Source: Actinomadura violacea (lineage in GTDB: Bacteria > Actinomycetota > Actinomycetes > Streptosporangiales > Streptosporangiaceae). From it: a stretch of 64,000 nt of DNA. Made by a program: the position numbers and the translations under genes. The DNA lies in NCBI RefSeq assembly GCF_017573465.1, contig NZ_JAGEPF010000030.1, positions 62,001 through 126,000 on the forward strand, in the 5' to 3' direction. Under the pieces are notes generated by a model that was not told where the DNA came from, ran no database searches, and saw only the letters and a list, made by a program, of their open reading frames with translations. Positions 8,892 through 18,529 of this stretch are shown here, in pieces (position 1 is the stretch's first letter; every line of letters begins with the position of its first letter).

Positions 8892-8985
8892 GTGGGCATC
8901 CCTTCGAGCGATCCTCCCGGATGGGAACGGACGCTCAATTATGGCCCGACGGCGACACTTTTCCCGCCGTTCCGGTGATGTCAGG

Positions 8986-9588
8986 CTAGCGCGGGGGACG
9001 CGAGGTCCAGCCGCGCCGAGCCGTCCCGGCCGTGCGGGACGTCCCCGACATCCCGGGCGTTCCAGGCGCTCCGGCCCGGTCGGCGTCGGCGAGCACGGCG
9101 GCCAGGAACCGGGCGAGGTCGGCGGAGGTGAGCACGGCGCGCACGCCCCGCCCGCTCGCGCCCCACGCCTCGATCACGGCCCGGCGCGCCACCCGCCACC
9201 GCCCGGCGGCGGACCGGTGCCGCCCGACCCACATCGAGGACGTCCGCAGCGTGCAGCGCAGCTCGCCGGTGCTCATCACGTCGCCGCGGTCGCGGTAGCG
9301 GAAGGCGAACAGCTCGGGCTCGCGGGCGGCGGCGCCGTGCGGCGGGTCGGGGAAGCGGTCGTCGGGGTCGGGCCAGCGGGCCGCCTGCGGCGAGCCGTCG
9401 GCGCGGGCGGCCTCGACGCGGCGGGCGAGGTCGGCCAGGAAGTAGCCGCACCGCTCCCCCACGGCGCCGAAGGAGTCGCCGTCGCGGCGCAGCTCCAGGG
9501 TGACCTCGAACGGGGTTCCGCCGCGGTCCAGCGAGGCGATCGGGACGACGTCCAGCACCGAGCCGTCCAGGCAGCGCAGCGCCCTCAC
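8986..9588 (-). CDS. Uncharacterised protein
   Basis: Product of 200 aa, not recognised. The N-terminal half has a folded look with alternating charged and hydrophobic residues (RALRCLDGSVLDVVPI, FEVTLELRRDG, ERCGYFLADLARRVE). The centre holds WPDPDDRFPDP and an Arg/Trp-rich segment (SSMWVGRHRSAAGRWRVARR). The tail is Gly/Thr/Ala-rich and probably disordered. No signal peptide or membrane segment. It begins 94 bp after the prenyl synthase start, on the same strand and upstream of it, so the two could be co-transcribed. Codon use is like its neighbours. Real gene status is likely but not certain. Confidence 0.5.
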   Translation of the reverse strand: MRALRCLDGSVLDVVPIASLDRGGTPFEVTLELRRDGDSFGAVGERCGYFLADLARRVEAARADGSPQAARWPDPDDRFPDPPHGAAAREPELFAFRYRDRGDVMSTGELRCTLRTSSMWVGRHRSAAGRWRVARRAVIEAWGASGRGVRAVLTSADLARFLAAVLADADRAGAPGTPGMSGTSRTAGTARRGWTSRPPR

Positions 9589-9718
9589 GCTCCGTCCCCC
9601 TCCCGGCGGCGTACCGGCGCGGCCGATCCGCGCTATCCCCGCACATTAGGCGAGGTCAGCACCATGATCACACCCCGTGGACGTCGTGATCGCGTAATGC
9701 TCGCCGGGACGGCCGGCC

Positions 9719-10240
9719 TCAGGGCTTCGGACCGGCGGCGCGGGCCCGCTCCACGTGCTCCAGGGCGCTGCGCAGCTCGCCGAGCCACTCGTCGGTGTTC
9801 TTGCCGACGAGCCGGACGCACCAGGCGAGCGCGTCGCTGCGGCTGCGGGCCACCCCGGCCTCGACGAGGGTGTCCAGGACGCGGCGCTCGGGCTGGCGGA
9901 GCCGGGTCATGACCGGCACGGACAGGGTCGTGAACATCTCCCGGCGGCCGCCGCACTCGACGCCCCAGGAGACCTTGTGGCCGAAGGCGTGCTCGGCCTC
10001 GCGCGCGATGGCGATGCGCTGGTCGCGGGTGTCGGCGCGGAACCGCTGGACGTGCCCGGCGACCAGCGCGTCGCGCTCGGTCTCGGAGGCGTCCTTCGCG
10101 GCCTGCGGCTCGGGCAGCCGGCCGACCACGCTGACCTCCTCGCGGTCGACGACGACCTCGGGCGCGCCCTCGAACCAGCCGTCGGGCAGCCGCCCGGCGA
10201 ACCAGCCGCGCAGCCGGTCCGCCGCTTCGCTCGTATTCAT
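9719..10240 (-). CDS. Uncharacterised cytoplasmic protein, possibly leaderless
   Basis: Product of 173 aa of unknown function. I chose the ATG at 10240 (MNTSEAADRLRGWF) over upstream in-frame codons because a promoter-like TAATTT and an inverted repeat sit directly before it, with no room for a ribosome site. The N-terminal half is acidic with DREEVSVVGRLPEP. The centre has an Arg/Asp-rich helix (HVQRFRADTRDQRIAIAREAEHAFG). The C-terminal part, VLDTLVEAGVARSRSDALAWCVRLV, resembles the ribbon-helix-helix-like tail of some DNA-binding proteins, which is only a suggestion. It lies divergent from the MFS exporter. No transmembrane segments. Confidence 0.65.
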   Translation of the reverse strand: MNTSEAADRLRGWFAGRLPDGWFEGAPEVVVDREEVSVVGRLPEPQAAKDASETERDALVAGHVQRFRADTRDQRIAIAREAEHAFGHKVSWGVECGGRREMFTTLSVPVMTRLRQPERRVLDTLVEAGVARSRSDALAWCVRLVGKNTDEWLGELRSALEHVERARAAGPKP

Positions 10241-10254
10241 GTAATCAAAATTAC
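10241..10254 (-). promoter_or_regulatory. Inverted repeat abutting a start codon
   Basis: GTAAT-CAAA-ATTAC lies at bases -1 to -14 relative to the ATG at 10240. Read on the minus strand it overlaps TAATTT, well placed as a -10 box for a leaderless transcript. Binding of a repressor here would block initiation. It is AT-rich against a very GC-rich background. Confidence 0.45.
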
Positions 10255-10289
10255 AACGCCTTCGGACGACCCACCAGCCCCCGGCGCGA

Positions 10290-10340
10290 TTGACATCGAC
10301 CATCTTTTGAGAGCTACTCTCATTTCATACAGACTCTCGT
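10290..10340 (+). promoter_or_regulatory. Promoter and likely TetR operator of the MFS exporter
   Basis: TTGACA at 10290-10295 is a consensus -35 box. About 19 bp later TACTCT (10315-10320) could serve as -10. Over it lies the palindrome GAGAG-CTA-CTCTC (10309-10321), and another CTCTC half-site follows at 10335-10339. The layout fits autogenous repression by the TetR regulator encoded immediately after the exporter; that link is inference. Confidence 0.5.
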
Positions 10341-10355
10341 TTGGAGGTATGTCTC

Positions 10356-11888
10356 ATGAAGGTGGGATACGAACGGCGCTGGTGGGGGCTCGGCGCCCTC
10401 GCGCTGTGCATGCTGGCGCTCGGCTTCGACATGACGATCCTCAACGTCGCGCTGACCACGCTCTCGGAGAAGCTGCACGCCGGCACCAGCGAGCTGCAGT
10501 GGATCGTCGACTCCTACCTGCTGGTGTTCGCCGCGCTGCTGCTCCCGGCCGGGCTGCTCGGCGACCGCCTCGGCCGCAAGCGCATGCTGCTCGCCGGGCT
10601 CGCGATCTTCGGCGCGGCCTCCCTCGCCGGCGCCCTGTCCGGCGGCACCGGCGGCGTCATCGCCGCGCGCGCCTTCATGGGCCTCGGCGCCGCGATCGTC
10701 ACCCCGCTGTCCATGTCGATGCTCCCCGCGATCTTCCCCGCGGAGGAGCGCACCCGGGCCGTCGCGGTCTGGTCCTCGGCGACCGCCCTCGGCCTGCCGC
10801 TCGGCCCCCTCATCGGCGGCTGGCTGCTGGAGCACTACTCGTGGGGCTCGATCTTCCTGCTGAACGTGCCGATCGTCCTCGTCGGCGGCATCGCGCTCGC
10901 CCTGACCATGCCCGAGACCCGGGACCCGGCCGCCCCCAAGGCCGACGGCACCGGCTCCCTCCTGTCGATGGGCGGCCTCGTCGCCCTCGTCTACGGGGTC
11001 ATCGAAGCCCCCGTGCGCGGCTGGGGCCACCCCGTCGTGCTCGGCGTCCTCGCCCTCGCCGCCGTCCTGCTCGCCGCGTTCGTGCTGTGGGAGCGCCGCG
11101 CCCCGCACCCGATGATGGACGTCCGGCTGTTCCGCGACGCCCGCTTCAGCTGGGCGATGGTCGCCGCCGTCACCGCGAACCTGCTCATGGGCGGGCTGCT
11201 GTTCGTGTTCCCGCAGTACCTGCAGGCCGTCCTCGGCAACGACGCGTTCGGCACCGGGCTGCGGCTCATCCCGATGCTGCTCGGCCTCATGGCGGGCGGC
11301 CTCACCACCGACCGGATCGTCCCGCGCACCGGCCACAAGCCCGTCATCGCCGCCGGCCTCGCCGTGCTCGCCGCCGGCCTCGGCTGGGGCGCCTTCACCG
11401 AGGCCGGCGACCCCTACGGCTCCATCGTCCCGTGGCTGCTGCTGGTCGGCCTCGGCTGCGGCCTGTCCCTCATCCCCGCGATGGACGCGCTGATGGCCGC
11501 GCTCCCCGCCGACCAGGCCGGCCGCGGGTCCGGGCTCGTCCAGACCCTCCGCCAGACCGGCGGCACCCTCGGCGTCGCCGGGCTCGGCAGCCTGCTGTCG
11601 GCCGTCTACCGGGACCGCGTCGCGACCGGCGGGCTGCCCGCCGCGGCGGCGGACGCCGCGCACGACTCGGTCGGCGGCGCCGTCGCGGCCGCCGCGAGGC
11701 TCCACGACGGCGCGCTGCTGGTGTCCGCCCGCGACGCCTACGTCCACGGCATGGACGCGGTCCTCGCCGCCTGCGCCGCCGGGTCGCTGGCCGTCGCCGT
11801 CCTCCTCCTCGCCTTCCAGCCCGGGCGGCGGCGTGCGGACGCCGCCGCCGATGAACCACAATCGACGCATGAGCACGTCGCACCCTGA
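10356..11888 (+). CDS. MFS drug/proton antiporter, 14-TM DHA2 (EmrB/QacA) type
   Basis: Inner-membrane exporter of 510 aa. It has the size and hydrophobic pattern of 14-helix drug-H+ antiporters. TM1 (residues about 9-30) contains the DHA motif LDMTILNVAL-like GFDMTILNVALTTL. After TM2 comes the MFS loop LGDRLGRKRML, and GAAIVTPLSMSM matches the family. A TTG 15 bp upstream is in frame, but GGAGG at 10343-10347 fits the ATG at 10356. The C-terminal 20 residues are basic and hydrophilic. The stop overlaps the start of the tetR gene by 20 bp, so the two are co-transcribed and translationally linked. Substrate unknown. Confidence 0.93.
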   Translation: MKVGYERRWWGLGALALCMLALGFDMTILNVALTTLSEKLHAGTSELQWIVDSYLLVFAALLLPAGLLGDRLGRKRMLLAGLAIFGAASLAGALSGGTGGVIAARAFMGLGAAIVTPLSMSMLPAIFPAEERTRAVAVWSSATALGLPLGPLIGGWLLEHYSWGSIFLLNVPIVLVGGIALALTMPETRDPAAPKADGTGSLLSMGGLVALVYGVIEAPVRGWGHPVVLGVLALAAVLLAAFVLWERRAPHPMMDVRLFRDARFSWAMVAAVTANLLMGGLLFVFPQYLQAVLGNDAFGTGLRLIPMLLGLMAGGLTTDRIVPRTGHKPVIAAGLAVLAAGLGWGAFTEAGDPYGSIVPWLLLVGLGCGLSLIPAMDALMAALPADQAGRGSGLVQTLRQTGGTLGVAGLGSLLSAVYRDRVATGGLPAAAADAAHDSVGGAVAAAARLHDGALLVSARDAYVHGMDAVLAACAAGSLAVAVLLLAFQPGRRRADAAADEPQSTHEHVAP

Positions 11889-12510
11889 GCACGCCCTCGA
11901 CCGCCTGGAGGAACGGCTCGCCCGGCTGCCGCTGAGGGAGCGCAAGAAGCTGAGGACCCGGAGGGCGATCCAGGACCACGCCCTCCGGCTCTTCACCGAG
12001 CAGGGCTACGACCAGACCACCGTCGAGCAGATCGCCGCCGCCGCCGAGATCTCGCCGAGCACGTTCTTCCGCTACTTCCCCACCAAGGAAGACGTCGTCG
12101 TCACCGACGAGTACGACCCGATCATGGCGGAGATCTTCCGCGACCAGCCGCCGGAGCTCTCCACGATCGAGGCGCTGCGCGCGACGCTCCGCGAGATCCT
12201 GCCGCAGATGCTGGACGTGGACCTCGACGTGGTCAACACCCGGCTGCGGCTGACCGCCGAGGTCCCCGCGCTGCGCAGCCGCACCTTCGAGTCGATGCGC
12301 GAGGGCACCTCCGCGATGCTGAGCGAGGCCGTCGGCGCCCGGGTGGGCCGCCCGCCCGCCGACCGGGAGGTGCAGGCGTTCACCTGGGCCGTCATCGGCG
12401 TCATGCAGGCCGCGATGTACCAGTGGATCGACGGCAACGCCACCGCCCTCGACATGCCGGAGCTCATCGACCGCAACCTGGAGTTCCTCAGCCGCGGCTG
12501 CCCGCTTTAA
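11869..12510 (+). CDS. TetR-family transcriptional regulator
   Basis: Product of 213 aa. The N-terminal helix-turn-helix is clear: RTRRAIQDHALRLFTEQGYDQTTVEQIAAAAEISPSTFFRYFPTKEDVV is a textbook TetR_N domain (about residues 30-78). The rest is the all-helical ligand-binding and dimer domain. I chose the ATG at 11869 (MSTSHPEH). An ATG at 11851 and a GTG at 11833 are in frame, but both lie deeper inside the exporter gene. It probably represses its own exporter operon through the GAGAG-CTA-CTCTC site and is released by an exported compound; this is inferred from gene order. A three-hairpin repeat element begins 10 bp after its stop. Confidence 0.93.
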   Translation: MSTSHPEHALDRLEERLARLPLRERKKLRTRRAIQDHALRLFTEQGYDQTTVEQIAAAAEISPSTFFRYFPTKEDVVVTDEYDPIMAEIFRDQPPELSTIEALRATLREILPQMLDVDLDVVNTRLRLTAEVPALRSRTFESMREGTSAMLSEAVGARVGRPPADREVQAFTWAVIGVMQAAMYQWIDGNATALDMPELIDRNLEFLSRGCPL

Positions 12511-12520
12511 CGCCCGGTTC

Positions 12521-12677
12521 GAATCTCAGCCGCCGTCACGGGCAGGCACGCGGAGCGAGCCCTGGCGAGCGGAGCGGGCCTGCCCGCCGACGGAGGAGGC
12601 GTTTCGCGCGGAGCGCTAGCGGAGCGGGAAACGCCTCCTCCGTCGCAACGGGGGTTCCAGGGGGTCGCCCCCCTGGG
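12521..12677 (-). repeat. Three-hairpin 3'-end element, copy 1
   Basis: Read on the minus strand, starting at the base after the NlpC/P60 stop codon: hairpin I (12657-12676; CCAGGGGG, GCGA loop, CCCCCTGG), hairpin II (12589-12644; 17-bp arms GACGGAGGAGGCGTTTC / GAAACGCCTCCTCCGTC), hairpin III (12540-12585; GGGCAGGC / GCCTGCCC). Loops of II and III carry repeated GCTCCGC motifs. Three other full copies lie at 41187, 61614 and 62318. It sits between the converging tetR and NlpC/P60 genes and could terminate or stabilise either transcript. It has no coding capacity. Confidence 0.85.
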
Positions 12678-13862
12678 TTAACCCGCTATGCGGGCGGCTG
12701 TTTGGGGGCTGACTCTGACGGCGCCCTTGAGGTTGCGGGTGTAGACGTTCTGGATCATCACGTCTAGGCCCGTGCGGGGTGCGACGACCATCTTGCCGTT
12801 GCCGATGTACAGGGCGATGTGGGAGATGTAGCCGGGCGCGGTCGGGTCGTTGGCCCAGATCAGCATGTCGCCGGGGACGGCCTTGCTGTAGGGGATGACC
12901 CAGCCGGCGCGGGCCTGGTCGGCGGCGACGCGCGGCAGGCGGATGCCGGCCCGCGCGAACGCGTACTGCATCAGCCCGGAGCAGTCGTAGCCGCCCTCGG
13001 CCTCGGACTCGCCGCCCCACACGTACGGCCAGCCGATCCGCGAGTACGCCGCCTTGATCACGGTCTGCACCTGGGTCGCGGTCATCACCTGGCCGTGCGA
13101 GGTGGGGGCGTTGCCCGAGCCGGCCTTCGGAAAGTCGAGCTGCGGGTTCACCGCGACGGCCTTGGCGTGCTTCGGCAGCACCTTCTTCAGCTTCTTGATG
13201 AAGGCGGCCGGCTTGGTCTTCGGGACGCTGATCAGCATCGCGTTGCCGGTCGGCATGCCGAGGCCCTGCGCGGTGGCGTGCGAGATGACGGCGTCGACGT
13301 CGCCGATGCCCATCGTGGCGTACGCGCCGACGCGCAGGTTCGACTGGTGCTGGTTGCCGCCGACGGGCACCTGGCTGCCGAGCTTGACGCCGCCGTCGCT
13401 GCCCATCGTGAAGGAGATGGCGACGTCGCCGGCGGCGACGTTGCGCCACAGCGGGTCGGACTGGGCGGTCGGCTTCGGCGTGTAGTTGCGGAACGTGGAC
13501 GGGTCGACGCCCATCAGGCCGACGCGCTTGCCGGCGACCATGCCCTGCACGGCGTCGACGACCTCGACGCCCTTCACGCCCTTGGCGGCGCGGATCCTGG
13601 CGATGGTCGCGGCGGGCAGCGTGGCCGGGGCGGCGACGAGCACGTGCGGGGTGAGGCGCTTGCCGAGCGGCGCGACCGCGCTGGGCGAGAGGCCGGTGCT
13701 GCCGGACGCGGCGACGTAGCGGGCGCGCTTCTCCTGCGGGGAGGGCGCGGGATCGCCGCCGTCGTGGCCGCGGGCGATGAGGACCGCGGTGTTGGCGGCG
13801 AGCGTGGTCAGGACCGAAACGCCGATGATCGTCGGGAGGATCCGGCGGTTCGGCTTCCGCAC
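12678..13862 (-). CDS. NlpC/P60 cell-wall peptidase with large N-terminal extracellular domain
   Basis: Putative secreted or membrane-anchored endopeptidase cutting peptidoglycan stem peptides, 394 aa. GTG at 13862 is chosen: AAAGGAG sits 7 bp upstream, giving a short basic n-region and one signal-anchor helix (ILPTIIGVSVLTTLAANTAVLIA). The C-terminal 135 residues form the NlpC/P60 domain: Cys294 in GYDCSGLMQYAFARAG, His348 in YISHIALYIGNGKMV, then a downstream polar residue region. The roughly 220-residue middle domain (VKGVEVVDAVQGMVAGK..., VAISFTMGSDGGVKLGSQVPVGG...) resembles the extracellular core of MacB/FtsX-type permeases; this is pattern-based and unverified. The stop codon abuts repeat element copy 1. 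It is transcribed alone. Confidence 0.88.
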   Translation of the reverse strand: MRKPNRRILPTIIGVSVLTTLAANTAVLIARGHDGGDPAPSPQEKRARYVAASGSTGLSPSAVAPLGKRLTPHVLVAAPATLPAATIARIRAAKGVKGVEVVDAVQGMVAGKRVGLMGVDPSTFRNYTPKPTAQSDPLWRNVAAGDVAISFTMGSDGGVKLGSQVPVGGNQHQSNLRVGAYATMGIGDVDAVISHATAQGLGMPTGNAMLISVPKTKPAAFIKKLKKVLPKHAKAVAVNPQLDFPKAGSGNAPTSHGQVMTATQVQTVIKAAYSRIGWPYVWGGESEAEGGYDCSGLMQYAFARAGIRLPRVAADQARAGWVIPYSKAVPGDMLIWANDPTAPGYISHIALYIGNGKMVVAPRTGLDVMIQNVYTRNLKGAVRVSPQTAARIAG

Positions 13863-14055
13863 TGCCACGCTCCTTTGAGGTCGGCCTTCCCGGCTCCCAC
13901 GACTATGACCCAGAGGAGCGGCAACCGTCCAGATACCCGGCGCACCAGCGGGCACCCGTGCCCGCCGGGCCCCATCGGGTCAGCCCCGTCTCCGCTACCC
14001 ATTGGTAACACCAAGCGGGAACGAGAGCAAGGTCACGGTGCCACAAAATGGACGG

Positions 14056-16041
<1,986 letters not shown>

Positions 16042-16243
16042 GCCCCCGATCCTGCCCGATCCGGCGGCCGCTGCACGGACCGGGCCCGCCGCGTTTCGGC
16101 GGGCCGCCGCAGGCCACGACGGCCCCTATGATGACGTCCCCGACCACCGTGTCCGTCCGCGGACGGACAGTGACCTCGACACGCGCCAGGACTTCGACTC
16201 GTGCCCCCCGCTCCCGCACACGATGAAGTTTGGAGCTTCACCC

Positions 16244-17143
16244 ATGACCGAGACCCGGCCCCCGCTCCCCGCCTCCCTCGACGACGTCGACGGCTGGTTC
16301 CCCAAGGTCGACCAGCGGCTGTTCACCTGGTTCCTGGACCGCCAGGAACGCCTCGGCCAGCCCGGCGACCTCGTCGAACTCGGCTCCTACCTCGGCAAGA
16401 GCGCCATTCTCATGGGGCGCCACCTGCACGACGGCGAGACCTTCACCGTCTGTGACCTGTTCGACTCGCAGGCCCCCGACGACTCCAACCAGGCCGAGAT
16501 GGAGAAGTCGTACGCCACCCTGACCCGCACCGCCTTCGAGGCGAACTACGGCGCCTTCCACGACCGCCTGCCGGAGATCGTGCAGGCGCCGACGTCGGCG
16601 ATCCTCGACCACGTCCGGCCCGAGACCTGCCGGTTCGTGCACGTCGACGCGTCCCACCTGTACGAGCACGTGCGGGGCGACATCCAGGCCGCGCACGTGA
16701 TGCTGCCCGTCGAGGGCGTCATCGTCTGCGACGACTACCGCTCCGAGCACACGCCCGGCGTCTCCGCCGCCGTCTGGGAGGCGGTCGCCGTCGAGGGCCT
16801 GCACCCGGTCTGCGTCACCCCGCAGAAGTTCTACGGGACGTGGGGCGACGTGAAGCGGATCCAGGACGACCTGCTGGCCTGGCTCGGCGACCAGGACGAC
16901 CTCTGGCACGAGGTGCAGCAGGTGGCCGGGCGCGGGCTGCTGCGCGTCAAGGGCCGGCCCGCCCCGAAGACCAAGAAGAGGAACGAGGTGCGCGACCTCA
17001 AGGAGCGCCTCGCCCGGGTCGAGGACCAGCGGGCCCGCGCGCAGCACGAGCTCGACTCGGTCCGGCACTCGCTGAGCTTCCGGGTCGGCCGCGCCGCCAC
17101 CGCCCTGCCGAGGGCGATCCGCCGGGGCGGCCGGCGGCACTAG
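16244..17143 (+). CDS. Class I SAM-dependent methyltransferase (Methyltransf_24-like)
   Basis: Product of 299 aa. The Rossmann core begins with GDLVELGSYLGKSAILMGRHL (SAM-binding motif I, about residues 42-62), then ETFTVCDLFDSQAPD (motif II acidic residue), RFVHVDASHLYEHVRGDI and VIVCDDYRSEHTPGVSAAVWE. This pattern is typical of methyltransferases linked to surface glycan or natural-product biosynthesis. The C-terminal 60 residues are a charged helix predicted to be coiled coil (KKRNEVRDLKERLARVEDQRARAQHELDSVRHSLS) ending in a basic tail, often seen in glycan-associated proteins. ATG at 16244 has GGAG 8 bp upstream. Its TAG overlaps the stop of the converging reductase gene. Substrate unknown. 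Confidence 0.85.
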   Translation: MTETRPPLPASLDDVDGWFPKVDQRLFTWFLDRQERLGQPGDLVELGSYLGKSAILMGRHLHDGETFTVCDLFDSQAPDDSNQAEMEKSYATLTRTAFEANYGAFHDRLPEIVQAPTSAILDHVRPETCRFVHVDASHLYEHVRGDIQAAHVMLPVEGVIVCDDYRSEHTPGVSAAVWEAVAVEGLHPVCVTPQKFYGTWGDVKRIQDDLLAWLGDQDDLWHEVQQVAGRGLLRVKGRPAPKTKKRNEVRDLKERLARVEDQRARAQHELDSVRHSLSFRVGRAATALPRAIRRGGRRH

Positions 17144-18498
17144 CCGTCCAGCGCCGCCAGCGCGGTCTCGATCGCGCGGTGGAAGGTGGGATAGGCGTAG
17201 ATCATCTCGCGGAGGGCGCCGGTGGGGGCCTCGGTGTGCACGGCGACGGCCAGCGCGCCGAGGACCTCCCCGCCGGCCGGCCCGGCCGCGGTCGCGCCGA
17301 CCAGCACGCCCCACTCCGTGCTCTCCACGAGCTTGATGAAGCCGTCGTTGCCGACCTTCTGGATCCAGCCGCGCGTCGACTCCGGAATCGGCGCGAGGCC
17401 GGTGCGGACCGGCAGGTTCTGGTCGCGGGCCTGCGCCTCGGTGAGCCCCACCGAGCCGATCTCGGGGTCGGTGAACGTCACCCGCGGGACGGCCCGGTAG
17501 GCGGCCTGCGGCCCCTCCTCGCCGAGGATGTCGCGGACCGCGACGGACGCCTGGTACATCGACACGTGCGTGAACGCGCCCTTGCCGGTGATGTCGCCGA
17601 TCGCCCACAGCCCGTCGGCGGCGCGCATGTGGCCGTCCACGTCGACCTGCCGCGCGTTCTCGTCCAGGCCGACGGCGTCCAGGCCGAGGCCCTTCAGGTT
17701 GGGGCGGCGGCCCGTCGCGACGAGCAGCCGGTCGGCGGTCAGGGTCTCCTCGCCGAGGTGCAGGTTGAACTGCCCGTTGGCGTACGAGGCGGAGTTGACC
17801 TTCGCGTCCGTCCGCACGCCGATGCCCTCGCGCTCGAACACCTTGCGCAGCAGCTCGCTCGACTCCGGCTCCTCGTTCACCACCAGCCGGCCGGCGGCCT
17901 CGACGACCGTCACCCGGCTGTCGAAGCGGGAGAAGACCTGCGCCATCTCCACGCCGACGACGCCGCCGCCGAGCACGAGCAGCGACTCGGGCACCTCGGT
18001 GGCCTGCACGGCCTCCCGGTTCGTCCAGAACGGGACGTCGGCGAGCCCGTCGACCGGCGGCGCGGACGGCGAGGTGCCGGTGTTCAGCAGGATGCCGCGG
18101 CGGGCCCGGAAGACCCGGTCGCCGACCGCCACCTCGCGCGGCCCGGTGATGCGGCCCTCGCCGCGCACCAGTTGCGCGCCCTTCCCGGTGAGCCGGTCGG
18201 CGGCGGCCGTGTCGGTCCACGAGTCGGTCGCCTCGTCGCAGATCCGGGCGGCGACCGGAGCCCAGTCGGGCCGGATGATCGAGTCGCCCGCCATCCCGGG
18301 GATGCGGGTGCCGTCGGCGATCAGTCCCGCGGCGCGCACCATCATCTTCGTCGGGACGCACGCGTAGTACGGGCACTCCCCGCCGACCAGCCGGGACTCC
18401 ACGGCCGCCACGGACAGCCCCGCCTCGGCCAGCCGGCCCGCCGCGTCCTCCCCGCCGGGCCCGAGACCGATGACGACGACATCGACTTCTTCAGCCAT
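17140..18498 (-). CDS. FAD/NAD(P)-binding pyridine nucleotide-disulfide oxidoreductase homologue
   Basis: Product of 452 aa with the class I disulfide reductase fold: FAD-binding VIGLGPGGEDAAGRLAE (9-25), redox motif GGEC42PYYAC47VPTK, NAD(P)-binding LVLGGGVVGVEMAQVFSRF, FAD-contact GLWAIGDITG, and a C-terminal dimerisation domain. In lipoamide dehydrogenases and mercuric reductases the C-terminus has HPTxxE, giving the catalytic His-Glu pair. Here the matching segment reads AYPTFHRAIETAL, so the usual His is Tyr and Glu is absent. It is therefore unlikely to be a standard dihydrolipoyl dehydrogenase. A quinone or small-molecule reductase role is possible. Its stop overlaps that of the methyltransferase; 31 bp separate its start from the rnz stop. 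Confidence 0.85.
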   Translation of the reverse strand: MAEEVDVVVIGLGPGGEDAAGRLAEAGLSVAAVESRLVGGECPYYACVPTKMMVRAAGLIADGTRIPGMAGDSIIRPDWAPVAARICDEATDSWTDTAAADRLTGKGAQLVRGEGRITGPREVAVGDRVFRARRGILLNTGTSPSAPPVDGLADVPFWTNREAVQATEVPESLLVLGGGVVGVEMAQVFSRFDSRVTVVEAAGRLVVNEEPESSELLRKVFEREGIGVRTDAKVNSASYANGQFNLHLGEETLTADRLLVATGRRPNLKGLGLDAVGLDENARQVDVDGHMRAADGLWAIGDITGKGAFTHVSMYQASVAVRDILGEEGPQAAYRAVPRVTFTDPEIGSVGLTEAQARDQNLPVRTGLAPIPESTRGWIQKVGNDGFIKLVESTEWGVLVGATAAGPAGGEVLGALAVAVHTEAPTGALREMIYAYPTFHRAIETALAALDG

Positions 18499-18529
18499 GC
18501 CCGGAGTACTGCCCAGGTTGGGCGGGGTC

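Noticed and set aside
12521..12677. Interpretation of the hairpin element as an IS end or MITE with terminal inverted repeats
   Set aside because: The ends do not form one long terminal inverted repeat, no target duplication is visible, and placement is tied to stop codons; a structured 3' element fits better.
13863..14055. Riboswitch upstream of the NlpC/P60 gene
   Set aside because: A GGGGCTGACCCGAT stretch looked suggestive, but no paired helices of any known riboswitch could be traced.
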